In this document: positions 19,836-29,106 of the stretch, piece by piece
Numbering within the stretch: the stretch's first letter is position 1
Layout of the letters: each line of letters begins with the position of its first letter
Origin: Aquabacterium sp.
Lineage (GTDB): Bacteria > Pseudomonadota > Gammaproteobacteria > Burkholderiales > Burkholderiaceae_C
Direction of reading: 5' to 3'
Length of the DNA: 64,000 nucleotides
Assembly (NCBI RefSeq): GCF_029946005.1
Contig: NZ_JAQSDR010000012.1
Coordinates: 62,001-126,000, forward strand
The notes under the pieces: model-generated
What the model saw: only the letters and a program-made list of their open reading frames with translations
What the model was told of the DNA's origin: nothing
Database searches by the model: none
Translations under genes and position numbers: made by a program

Positions 19836-20465
19836 TCATGGGCGGGATTTCGAGCAGGCGTGACCTCTGGGTAACGACAGTGTCAGGGTGATACCGATGC
19901 CCACCAGGGTGCCGGCCCAATGCGACAGCGGTGCGGCGTTCATGCCCAGACCCGGGCGGGGCAGCAGGACCTGCCAGTTGGGGTTCTCCAGCCAGCATTT
20001 GGCCAACATGCCCAAGAGCAGGGCCCACCCGTAGAGGGTGGGCCACTTGGCTGCGCGATCATCTTTGGCTTGAAGGATGAGGCTGGTCGCGGTGGTGCTC
20101 AGCCCGGCGTGCAAGATGCCTGACAGGCCGTAGTAGGTGTCCAGCCGAGGGTCGAGCAGGAGAAGCAGGTGCGTGATGGGCCAGGCCAGCAGCCACGCCA
20201 GGGCGGCGCGGGGGGGCAGTTTGAGGATCCAGCCCAGGCTCAGGATCAGGGCCAGGCCGCCGAGATTGGCCACCAGGTGGCGGGTGTTGGCGTGCAGCCA
20301 GGCGCAGGTCCACAGGTTCAAAGGGCTTTGTTGCAGCCCGGCGCTGGGGTGCAGGGCCCAGGTGTCGGGTGGCCAGTGCCCGGGCAGCAGGCCCCACAGA
20401 GTGGGCAGGCCCAGCGCCAAGGCGACGCCGGTCCAGGCCAAAGGCCCGAGAGGGCGGGGCGTCAC
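19836..20465 (-). CDS. Rhomboid-family intramembrane protease, putative rhombosortase
   Basis: WLHANTRHLVANLGG (rhomboid HxxxxHxxxN), YYGLSGILHAG (GxSG Ser), LSHWAGTLVG (His). GTG start overlaps glnE stop as GTGA. Confidence 0.75.
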   Translation of the reverse strand: MTPRPLGPLAWTGVALALGLPTLWGLLPGHWPPDTWALHPSAGLQQSPLNLWTCAWLHANTRHLVANLGGLALILSLGWILKLPPRAALAWLLAWPITHLLLLLDPRLDTYYGLSGILHAGLSTTATSLILQAKDDRAAKWPTLYGWALLLGMLAKCWLENPNWQVLLPRPGLGMNAAPLSHWAGTLVGIGITLTLSLPRGHACSKSRP

Positions 20466-23386
20466 GCTGAAGTATGGGTGCTGGGGCCCATGAACACGGC
20501 ACCCCACAGGCGCAGGACCGCATCGCGGTGGGGTTTGATCGCATCTTTGGCCTCGTCGGCCAGTTGCAGGGCCGATTCATCCAGGCGCGCCCTGTGCTGT
20601 ACGCGGCGCAACTCGCGGTAGGCCTGGCCCGCTTCGTGGCCAATGCCCGCAGGCAGCAGTCCGACTTGTTCTGCCCGAAGCAGCAAGGCGATGTTGCCGA
20701 CGTTGTCTTGCAGGCCTGGGTGGGCGTGGCTGTGCGCCAGCACGAGGTATTGCACGGCGAATTCGACGTCGATCATGCCGCCCGCGCTGTGTTTGACGTC
20801 GAATTGGTCGGGCGGGCAGGTGTGGGCGGAGCGCAGGCGTTCGCGCATGGCCAGCACCTCGTCACTGAGGGCCTGGGTGTCGCGCACCGTGGAGAGGATG
20901 GCCCGGCGGGTGGTCTCGAATTGGGTGGCCAGGGCCGGGTCGCCAGCGCACCAGCGTGCGCGGCTGAGGGCCTGGTGTTCCCAGGTCCAGGCGGTGTTGC
21001 TGCCGCGCTGGCGCTGGTAGTCGTCAAATGAGTGGAAAGAGGTGACGAGCAGGCCTGCGTTGCCATTGGGACGCAGCGCGGTGTCGATGTCGAACAACTC
21101 GCCGGCCGAGGTGCGCAGGGTCAGCCAGTTGATGACCTTGCGGGCAAAGACCAGGTAGGCGTCAATGGGGTCGGGGGCATCGGGACCGTCGTCGGCCGAG
21201 GAGCGGTCTTGGGTGTCGTCGAACAGGAAGACGACGTCCAGGTCACTGCCGTAGCCCAACTCCTTGCCGCCCAGTTTGCCGTAGGCGATGACGGCGAAAT
21301 GCGGTTCGCGGCCAACGGCGTAGCGGGCTTGTTTGGGTGGGCGTTGCTGCAGGTGGCCCCAGGCCCATTTCAGGGTGATGTCCAGGGTGGCATCGGCCAG
21401 GGCGGAGAGGTCGTCAGCGACTTGCTCAACCGTCAGCAGTTTTTCAACATCGCGCACCAGGGTTCGGAAGATTTCGGCGTGGTGGGCGCGGCGCAGGGTG
21501 TCGAGCAGGGCTTCTTCGTCGGCTTGGCCGGCGCGCTCCCAGCCGCGGTGGCGGTCTTGCAGGTCTTGCTGGTAGGCGACCGGGTCGAAGCGGCCTTCCA
21601 TCAGGCGTGGGTCGGCGAGCTCGTCGATCACGCCAGGGTGGAGCATGAGGTAGCGCGTTGACCATTTGGCCAGGCCCAGCAGGCGCAGCAGGCGCTTGAG
21701 GACTTCGGGGCGCTCAGCCAGCAGCGACAGGTAGCTGTCGCGGCGCAGCAGTGGGTTCAGCCAGTCGATGAAGCGCAGCACGGCGTCCTGGCCCAGGCAG
21801 TCTTGCGGGGTGGCGTCTGAGCAGTCTTCGCTGGTGTAGGCCAGCAGGGTGGCCCGGCCAATGAGTTTGGCCAGCCTGAGCTTGGCGGTGTCGCTGAGCA
21901 GGTTGACGCGTGGTTGCGCGGCGAAGGTGCGCACGTGCGAGGCGATGGGCTCGGGCAGTTTGGCGATGAACTCGTCGCTGTCGACTGGAAGGGGCGGGCC
22001 GCCGCAGGATCGGCAGCCTGCGGGTTTGTTGCTGGGCGCATTGCCTTCGTGCAGCAAGGCGTCGAACTCGGTGGCCACCAGTTCACGCACGTTGCACAGG
22101 ATGTCGAGCAACTGGCAGGTGCCACTGTTGCAATCGGGTTTGTCTTCGCTGGGCTTGCCCAGACCGAGGCTGGCGGCGATCCAGGCCAGGTCGGCATCGT
22201 CGGTGGGCAGCAGGTGTGTTTGCTGGTCGTCCAGGTACTGGATGCGGTGCTCGACCTGGCGCAGGAAGGTGTAGGCTTGCGCGAGCTTGTCGGCGGTGGC
22301 GTCGGAGATCAGGCCTCGTGCTGCCAGGCGCTTGAGGGCCTTGAGGGTGGAGCGGGTGCGGATCTCGGGGAACTGGCCGCCGCGCACCACTTGCAGCAGT
22401 TGCACGGTGAACTCGATTTCGCGGATGCCGCCGCGCGAGAGCTTGACGTCGTTGGCACGTTCGGGGCGGCCAGCGGCGCGGCGGTTGGCCTCATCCCGGA
22501 TTTTGCGATGCAGTTGGCGCAGGCCTTCAAAGATGCCGTAGTCAAGGTAACGGCGGAAGACGAAAGGGATGACCACGTCGCGCAGGGCCAGTGCGCGGGC
22601 GTGGCGGCTGCCTTGGGGCATGGCGGCGCGGGGCGCGACGACGCGGCTTTTGAGCCAGGCAAAGCGCTCCCATTCGCGGCCTTGCACCAGGAAATATTCT
22701 TCGAGCATGGCCAGACTGACCACGGGGGGCCCGGAGTTGCCGTTGGGGCGCAGGGCCAAGTCAACACGGAAGACGAAGCCGTCTTCGGTGGTGTCGCCGA
22801 TCAGACTGAAGAGTCGCTTGGCGACGTTCGAGAAGTATTCGTGGGCGCTGATCTGGCCTTTGCGGCCACCTCGGTCGTCGTCGATGCCGGTGGTGTGGCC
22901 GTCGTCTTCGTAAACGTAGACGAGGTCGATGTCGGACGACACATTCAACTCGCGTCCCCCCAGCTTGCCCATGCCGACGACCCACAAGTCGATGCGCTGG
23001 CCTTGCTCGTTCAGGGGGGCGCCATGGATGGCGTCGAATTCGGCCTGAGCACAAATCAGGGCGCGCTCCAGGGTGGCTTGTGCCAGCTCGGTCATGGCGG
23101 TGGTCACGTCGGCCAGCGGGCAAGATTGCTCCACATCGAGGCAGGCCAGGCGTTCCAGCACAAGTTGGCGGGCCACGCGCAAGGCAGACGGAAGCGCACG
23201 TCCCCCAGCCAGCAACTGATCGACCAGCGCGTCGATGGTGTTTTCGGTGGGGGTGCCGGGCGCTTGCTGGGCAAACTCCTCGCGTTCGGGGGTGTAGCGG
23301 CGACGGATGCGCTGCACGAACCGCGTGTGGTCCGCATGGGCCCTTGAGGGAGCCGGGTTGTGGGGGTTAAAGAATGTGAAGCCCAT
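20462..23386 (-). CDS. glnE: Bifunctional glutamine synthetase adenylyltransferase/deadenylyltransferase
   Basis: GMGKLGGRELNVSSDIDLVYVY and YGKLGGKELGYGSDLDVVFLFDD duplicated nucleotidyltransferase motifs; 974 aa. Confidence 0.96.
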   Translation of the reverse strand: MGFTFFNPHNPAPSRAHADHTRFVQRIRRRYTPEREEFAQQAPGTPTENTIDALVDQLLAGGRALPSALRVARQLVLERLACLDVEQSCPLADVTTAMTELAQATLERALICAQAEFDAIHGAPLNEQGQRIDLWVVGMGKLGGRELNVSSDIDLVYVYEDDGHTTGIDDDRGGRKGQISAHEYFSNVAKRLFSLIGDTTEDGFVFRVDLALRPNGNSGPPVVSLAMLEEYFLVQGREWERFAWLKSRVVAPRAAMPQGSRHARALALRDVVIPFVFRRYLDYGIFEGLRQLHRKIRDEANRRAAGRPERANDVKLSRGGIREIEFTVQLLQVVRGGQFPEIRTRSTLKALKRLAARGLISDATADKLAQAYTFLRQVEHRIQYLDDQQTHLLPTDDADLAWIAASLGLGKPSEDKPDCNSGTCQLLDILCNVRELVATEFDALLHEGNAPSNKPAGCRSCGGPPLPVDSDEFIAKLPEPIASHVRTFAAQPRVNLLSDTAKLRLAKLIGRATLLAYTSEDCSDATPQDCLGQDAVLRFIDWLNPLLRRDSYLSLLAERPEVLKRLLRLLGLAKWSTRYLMLHPGVIDELADPRLMEGRFDPVAYQQDLQDRHRGWERAGQADEEALLDTLRRAHHAEIFRTLVRDVEKLLTVEQVADDLSALADATLDITLKWAWGHLQQRPPKQARYAVGREPHFAVIAYGKLGGKELGYGSDLDVVFLFDDTQDRSSADDGPDAPDPIDAYLVFARKVINWLTLRTSAGELFDIDTALRPNGNAGLLVTSFHSFDDYQRQRGSNTAWTWEHQALSRARWCAGDPALATQFETTRRAILSTVRDTQALSDEVLAMRERLRSAHTCPPDQFDVKHSAGGMIDVEFAVQYLVLAHSHAHPGLQDNVGNIALLLRAEQVGLLPAGIGHEAGQAYRELRRVQHRARLDESALQLADEAKDAIKPHRDAVLRLWGAVFMGPSTHTSA

Positions 23387-23511
23387 GAGCCTAGGTGAGG
23401 GTCTGTGCTAGGGTGATCGGTTGTCGGGCCCTGCAACTGGTTCCGGGATGGTAGGGCAGTTGCGTTTCACAAAATGGCGAATTTGGCCCACCTGGACGAC
23501 AGTTTTGTTTC

Positions 23512-26500
23512 ATGCCCACGATTTCTTCTGATTCTTCTGGCCATGCCAAGGTGAGCAAGGCGCGCTCACTGCTCCGAGTGGGGCGGTGGTGCTTGCTGAC
23601 GCTGGCGGTGCTGCTGTTCATGGCCGCGATTGCCTGGTGGGCTTTGTTATTCCAAATTCTGCCCCGAATCGGTTCGTGGCGTGAGGCGCTGGCCCAACAA
23701 GCCACAAAGGCACTGGGGGTGCCGGTGCGCATTGGCGCTTTGTCGGGGCTGGCCGAGGGCTGGTCACCGGTGCTGTCACTGAAGGACGTGGCCTTGCTGG
23801 ACGAGCGCGGTAGCGTCGCCTTGCGCCTGCCGGAAGTGACCGCACGGATTTCACCCAGCACCCTTTGGCCCACGGTGTTGTGGCGCCAGGAGGTCCGGCT
23901 GGACAGGCTGGTGCTGGTCCGTCCGGAGTTGCAGGTGCGCCGTGATCTGGCCGGTGATCTGCATGTGGCGGGTTTGAAGCTGGCGTCCAAGGCGATGCCC
24001 GCGGGCAATGGCCAAGTGCTGGATTGGGTGCTGTCTCAGCGCTTGATCCGCATCGAGCAGGGCGCTGTGCGCTGGACCGATGAGTTGCGCCAGGCGCCAA
24101 CCTTGCTGCTGCAGAAGGTGGACCTGGATTTGAGCAGCCACCCCGGGCTGGGCACGCAGGTGCACCATTTGTCCTTGTTGGCCACGCCCTTGCCGGAGTT
24201 CGGTCAGCGCTTTGAGGTCAAGGCCCGAATGACGCAGCCTTTGTGGACTTTGTCCGCGCAAGAGGCCGCCTCGACCAAGGCGCTGGAGTTGCCCTGGTGG
24301 CGGCGTTGGCTGGGCGACGCGCCCAAGGCCACTGATTTGAGCACTTGGTCTGGCAAGTTGTCGGTGAACCTGCCGCATGCGGATGTGCAGTCCTTGCGCA
24401 AGCACGTGGACCTGCCCGTGGACGTAGAGGGCGGCCGTGGCCGCATGGCGGCGGAGCTGGTCCTCAAGCAAGGGCGGCCAAGCAGTCTGGCGCTTGATCT
24501 GAATGTGCAGGATGTGAGCATCCGCCTGGAAAAAGGTTTGCAGCCCTTGGCATTTCGGGCCCTGAGCGGTCGCATCATGGCCCGTAATGAGCGCACCGAA
24601 TCCCACGTGGCGCTGAAAAAACTGGCCTTCACCACCACCGAAGGGCTGGTGTGGCCAGCCAGCTCGGCCCAACTGGCATGGCGGCACGCGCCGCTGCAAG
24701 GGCAGATCAACGCCAATGTTTGGCGCCAGACCGTGGGCGGCCAGGTAGACGCCGACCGGCTGGACCTGGGCGTGCTGGCCCGACTGGCCGATCGTTTGCC
24801 GATCTCGACGGCCATGCGGCGGACCCTGGCGGACCTGGCCCCCGAGGGCGTGGGGCGGCAATTGACCTGGCGTTGGCAAGGACCGGCCGATGACCCGCGT
24901 GAATACAGCGCGCGCGCTCAGATCAAGGGATTTGGGTGGGCGGCCTCGGCCAAACAGGGGCGGCCCGGTCTGGCCGAGGCCGACATTGACCTGAAAGCCG
25001 ACGAGCATGGCGGCCAGGCCTCCGTGGCCATCCAGAAAGGCTGGGTCGAACTGCCGGGTGCTTTCGACGAGCCCCGCATTCCCTTGAGCGCGATGGCGGC
25101 CCGTGTGAACTGGCGCATCAAACCGGCCGACCAAGCGGCCTTGCCGCCTCAGTTGCAGGTGGAGGTCAAAAAAGCGACGTTTGCCAACGACGACGCCGAA
25201 GGCGAACTGCAAGCCACCTGGCAGACGGGCCCTGGCACCGGCACGGGGACGCAGGCCCGTTTTCCGGGCCACCTTGACCTGGAGGGCAAGCTGGCCTGGG
25301 GCCAAGCCAACCGGGTCTGGCGCTACCTGCCCTCGGTCATCCCCTTCCATGCCCGCGACTATGTGCGCATGGCCGTGCGCGAGGGGCGTGGCGAGAAAGT
25401 CACCTTCGAGGTCAAAGGGGCCCTGGCCGGATTTCCTTTCAAGGATGACCAGGGTGGGCGCTTCCGCGTGCATGTGCCCACCAAAAACGTGACCCTGGAC
25501 TACGTGCCCGCGGCCCTGCTGGAGGCGGGTGGCGTGCCCACCCAGACCCGCTGGCCTGCGTTCACCGGGCTGGACGGCGATCTGATTTTCGAGGGCCTGC
25601 GTTTGCGCATTCAGGGCGCCAAGGCCCAGTTGGGTGGATTGGGCACGGGCAGTTTTTTGCTGCGTGATGTCGAAGGGCGAATCGAGAACCTGGCGTCCGA
25701 CGACCCCCATCTGGAAATTCGTGGCCAGGGGCAAGGCCCCTTGAACGATCTGCTGCGCTACATGGCCGTGTCCCCTGTGGGTGTTTGGACGGGCAAGCTC
25801 TTGCACAAAGCCGAGGGCACCGGCACCGGCAGTTTGCAACTGGCCTTGGACATCCCGTTGAACCACACAGCCAACACCGGTTTGCGTGGCCGTGTCCGCC
25901 TGGTCGAGCAGGACCAGGCCGCGTTGCGCCTGCACCCCAGCGTCCCGTTGTTGCAAAAGGTGAGGGGGCAGGTTGATTTCACCCAGAAGACTTTGAAGGT
26001 CTCGGCCGTGGCCAATGTGTGGGGGCAGGATGTGACCGTGGAAGGCCAGCAAGACGCCAGCGGGGCCCCCAAGTTCGTGGCCCAGGGGCTGATCACCGCG
26101 GAAGGTTTGCGCACGGCCAGCGAATGGCCTGCGCTGGCCCAACTGGCCCAGCGCATGACGGGCCAGGCGGCGGTGACCGTCACCGTGGCCCTGCCCAAGG
26201 TTGCGGTGGATCAGGCCTCCACGGCGGCGCAGCCAGAACTGCACGTCGTGTCCACCTTGCAAGGCTTGGCAGTGGACCTGCCCGCGCCTTTGAACAAAAG
26301 CGCCGAGAGCATCTGGCCCTTGACGATGATCCACCGAAGCGATGACCCCAGCGGACTCAGCGACGCCTTGCTGGTGGAGTTGGGCGCGGCCCAGTCGGCC
26401 AACGCCGCGGGTTCGCCCTGGCTGCGGGCAGACTTCCGCCGCGATGTGAAGGGCGACCAGGCCAAAGTCACCCGCGGGGCCTTGAGTTTGGTTCAATCCA

Positions 26501-27870
26501 CGGCGGGCGGTGGCGCCATCGCCGTTCCGGCCTTGCCCCCCAAAGGCGTGGTGGCCCAGGTCACCGTGCCGACCCTGGACCTGGACGCCTGGCAAGGCCT
26601 GGCCCGCGTGGTGCGCTCACCCTCCAGCGACAGCGTGGGCCCGGGTGAGGACTATCTGCCCGACACCTTGAGCTTGCGCGCCGGTGTGCTGAACTACCAG
26701 CAGCGCAATCTGCGCAATGTGGACGTCACCTTGGCCCATCCCAACCCGGGCGTCTGGCGTGCGCAAATCGAGTCCGACCAACTGGCGGGCCAGATCGAGA
26801 TGCGGCCTGAGACTTCGCCCCTGGCCAGCGGGCCGACCGGCAACCGCATCGTGGCCCGCCTGTCACGCCTATCGGTACCGGCCGCCGAGGCCGAAGCCTT
26901 CGAGGACCAGGCTGCGCTGCAGTTGCTGACTCCGGAGACCGTGACCGTGCCGGCGCTGGACATCGTCATCGACGAGCTGGATTGGCGGGGCCTGCCCTTG
27001 GGCAAGATGGAGGTGGAGGCCCTCAACCGCCTGGTGCCTGCGGAGGGGGGCGGTGTGCAGCCAGAATGGCGCTTGAACAAATTGCGCATGACCAACCCCG
27101 AAGCCCAACTCAATGCCAGCGGCAACTGGATGGCGGTGGGCCTGGTGCCCGGCGCCAAACCCCAGCAGAAAGCGGCGTTCAACTTCACGCTGGAACTGAA
27201 CAACAGCGGCAGCCTGCTGGGCCGCCTCGGTTTGCCCCAGACCTTGAAGGGTGGCAAGGGCAGGCTCACCGGCCAGATTGCCTGGATGGGCTCGCCGCTG
27301 GAGCCCAACCCCGCGACCATGACGGGTGAGTTGTCCGTGGACATCAAGGAAGGGCAGTTCCTCAAGGTCGATCCCGGCATGGCCAAGTTGCTGGGCGTGC
27401 TCAGCCTTCAATCACTGCCCAGGCGCCTGGTGCTGGACTTCCGCGATGTGTTTCAACAAGGCTTTGCCTTTGATGCCATCGATGGCGACGTCTCCATCAA
27501 GCAAGGGGTGGCCGACACCCGCAACCTGCGCATGCGCGGTGTGCAGGCCGTGGTGATGATGGAAGGCCAGGCTGACCTGGCGCGCGAAACCCAGAACCTG
27601 CACGTGTTCGTGGTGCCCGAAGTGAACGCCGGCACGGCCTCGCTGGCTTACGCGGTCATCAATCCAGCGGTGGGCCTGGGCACGTTCATCGCGCAGGTGT
27701 TGTTGCGCAAGCAGGTGGCAGAGGCCAGCACCCGGCAGTTCAGCATCACCGGCTCCTGGGCTGATCCGCAGGTCGAGCGCGTGCAGCGATCGCTGCTGGC
27801 GCCCGTGCCTGCCGCCTCTCAACCCGCCAAGCCACCCGCCGGGCTCAAAGGGACGAAAAAACCTTCTTGA
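23512..27870 (+). CDS. yhdP: YhdP family (AsmA-like/DUF3971) envelope protein
   Basis: 1452 aa; N-terminal TM, C-terminal GVADTRNLRMRGVQAVVMMEGQADLARETQNLHVFVVPEVNAGTASLAYAVINPAVGLGTFIAQVLLRKQ. Confidence 0.9.
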   Translation: MPTISSDSSGHAKVSKARSLLRVGRWCLLTLAVLLFMAAIAWWALLFQILPRIGSWREALAQQATKALGVPVRIGALSGLAEGWSPVLSLKDVALLDERGSVALRLPEVTARISPSTLWPTVLWRQEVRLDRLVLVRPELQVRRDLAGDLHVAGLKLASKAMPAGNGQVLDWVLSQRLIRIEQGAVRWTDELRQAPTLLLQKVDLDLSSHPGLGTQVHHLSLLATPLPEFGQRFEVKARMTQPLWTLSAQEAASTKALELPWWRRWLGDAPKATDLSTWSGKLSVNLPHADVQSLRKHVDLPVDVEGGRGRMAAELVLKQGRPSSLALDLNVQDVSIRLEKGLQPLAFRALSGRIMARNERTESHVALKKLAFTTTEGLVWPASSAQLAWRHAPLQGQINANVWRQTVGGQVDADRLDLGVLARLADRLPISTAMRRTLADLAPEGVGRQLTWRWQGPADDPREYSARAQIKGFGWAASAKQGRPGLAEADIDLKADEHGGQASVAIQKGWVELPGAFDEPRIPLSAMAARVNWRIKPADQAALPPQLQVEVKKATFANDDAEGELQATWQTGPGTGTGTQARFPGHLDLEGKLAWGQANRVWRYLPSVIPFHARDYVRMAVREGRGEKVTFEVKGALAGFPFKDDQGGRFRVHVPTKNVTLDYVPAALLEAGGVPTQTRWPAFTGLDGDLIFEGLRLRIQGAKAQLGGLGTGSFLLRDVEGRIENLASDDPHLEIRGQGQGPLNDLLRYMAVSPVGVWTGKLLHKAEGTGTGSLQLALDIPLNHTANTGLRGRVRLVEQDQAALRLHPSVPLLQKVRGQVDFTQKTLKVSAVANVWGQDVTVEGQQDASGAPKFVAQGLITAEGLRTASEWPALAQLAQRMTGQAAVTVTVALPKVAVDQASTAAQPELHVVSTLQGLAVDLPAPLNKSAESIWPLTMIHRSDDPSGLSDALLVELGAAQSANAAGSPWLRADFRRDVKGDQAKVTRGALSLVQSTAGGGAIAVPALPPKGVVAQVTVPTLDLDAWQGLARVVRSPSSDSVGPGEDYLPDTLSLRAGVLNYQQRNLRNVDVTLAHPNPGVWRAQIESDQLAGQIEMRPETSPLASGPTGNRIVARLSRLSVPAAEAEAFEDQAALQLLTPETVTVPALDIVIDELDWRGLPLGKMEVEALNRLVPAEGGGVQPEWRLNKLRMTNPEAQLNASGNWMAVGLVPGAKPQQKAAFNFTLELNNSGSLLGRLGLPQTLKGGKGRLTGQIAWMGSPLEPNPATMTGELSVDIKEGQFLKVDPGMAKLLGVLSLQSLPRRLVLDFRDVFQQGFAFDAIDGDVSIKQGVADTRNLRMRGVQAVVMMEGQADLARETQNLHVFVVPEVNAGTASLAYAVINPAVGLGTFIAQVLLRKQVAEASTRQFSITGSWADPQVERVQRSLLAPVPAASQPAKPPAGLKGTKKPS

Positions 27871-28552
27871 GCAGGGCGCTGCCCGTGCCCACGGGATCAT
27901 TGCGGATGCGGCGTTCTTCTTCGCCGATCACGAAGTACAAGCCGTCCAGCGCCTTGTTGGTGACGTGCTGCTGCACGGTGGCCGCCTGGCTGCCCTTGAT
28001 CAAGCCCATGCTGCTGGCCTTGCCAGCCAGTTCGTTGTAGCGCTGGGCCAGCGACAGCTTTTCAACCGCCTTGTTGACCAGAGGCGAGAACTGAACCCCC
28101 AAGGGCGCGCGTGTTTTGGCGGCGAAGAAATCCGTCACCGCGTGTTCACCACCCGACAGAATCTGCCGCGCGTCTTGCACCGACATGCCCTTGATGGCAT
28201 TGCGCAGCAACGGCAGCGCCAGGCTCACCGCGTTCTCGGCCGCGTGGTTCATGGCGTTGACCAGGTCGTCCAACTGGCGGCCACGGCCGACCGCGCGCAG
28301 CAAGGGCGCGGCTTTTTCCAGCACATCGGGCAAAGGGATGCGGATCTTGTCATTGCCCATGAAGCCATTGACCTGGCCCAATTGCTTGACGGCGATGTCT
28401 GCGCCGCGTTCAAGCGCCGCACGCACGGCGCCGGTGGCATCTGCCTGGCTGAAGGTGGCAGCCCGCGCACTGGACGACGCCAACAAGGACAATGCCATGC
28501 TGCCTGCCAAAGCCTGGCAAGCAGACGACAATATGATCTGACGACGGTTCAT
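27845..28552 (-). CDS. DUF4197 domain-containing protein
   Basis: MNRRQIILSSACQAL...SQADATGAVRAALERGADIAVKQLGQVNGFMGNDKIRIPLP...NKALDGLYFVIGEEERRIRNDPVGTGSALLKKVF; start trimmed from ORF start 29074. Confidence 0.88.
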   Translation of the reverse strand: MNRRQIILSSACQALAGSMALSLLASSSARAATFSQADATGAVRAALERGADIAVKQLGQVNGFMGNDKIRIPLPDVLEKAAPLLRAVGRGRQLDDLVNAMNHAAENAVSLALPLLRNAIKGMSVQDARQILSGGEHAVTDFFAAKTRAPLGVQFSPLVNKAVEKLSLAQRYNELAGKASSMGLIKGSQAATVQQHVTNKALDGLYFVIGEEERRIRNDPVGTGSALLKKVFSSL

Positions 28553-28591
28553 TAGGTGATCCACTGATACAGCTCCACTGACCCAACGGCC

Positions 28592-29095
28592 ATGAATTCC
28601 AACAGACGACATCTTGCCTTGATCGCCGTGGCCGTGCCACTGTTTCTGTCCGGATGTTTTTGGGACACCCAGGCGTCTCTGCCTGATTTGCCCTATACCC
28701 GGATCGATGGCAGCCAGCACCGCACTTCTGATCTGAAGGGGCAAGTCACCCTGATCAACTTTTGGGCCACCAGTTGCACCACTTGCATCAAAGAGATGCC
28801 CCAGCTGATCGCCACCCAGAACAAGTTCAAGGCGCAAGGCTTGCAGACCCTGGCAGTGGCCATGGAATACGACCCGCCCGCCTACGTGATGCAATTCGCG
28901 CAGAGTCGGCAACTGCCCTTCCAGGTGGTCATGGACCACACGGGCGATCTGGCCAAGGCCTTTGGCCCGGTGCAGTTGACGCCCACGACTTTCGTGGTCA
29001 ACAAGAAGGGCGAGATCGTCAAGCGCTACATCGGCGAGCCTGATTTTGACGCGCTGCACACGCTGCTGGGCCAACTGCTGGCCGAGCCCGCCTGA
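28592..29095 (+). CDS. TlpA-family thioredoxin-like lipoprotein
   Basis: LFLSGCF lipobox; NFWATSCTTCIKEMPQL; TPTTFVVNKKGEIVKRYIG. Confidence 0.88.
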   Translation: MNSNRRHLALIAVAVPLFLSGCFWDTQASLPDLPYTRIDGSQHRTSDLKGQVTLINFWATSCTTCIKEMPQLIATQNKFKAQGLQTLAVAMEYDPPAYVMQFAQSRQLPFQVVMDHTGDLAKAFGPVQLTPTTFVVNKKGEIVKRYIGEPDFDALHTLLGQLLAEPA

Positions 29096-29106
29096 GCTTC
29101 ACTCAA

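Noticed and set aside
21914-23347. 477-aa plus-strand ORF antisense to glnE
   Set aside because: Shadow ORF opposite conserved GlnE motifs.
23851-26595. 914-aa minus-strand ORF antisense to yhdP
   Set aside because: Same artefact: long antisense open frame over a clear YhdP gene; composition dominated by Gln/Gly/His/Arg.
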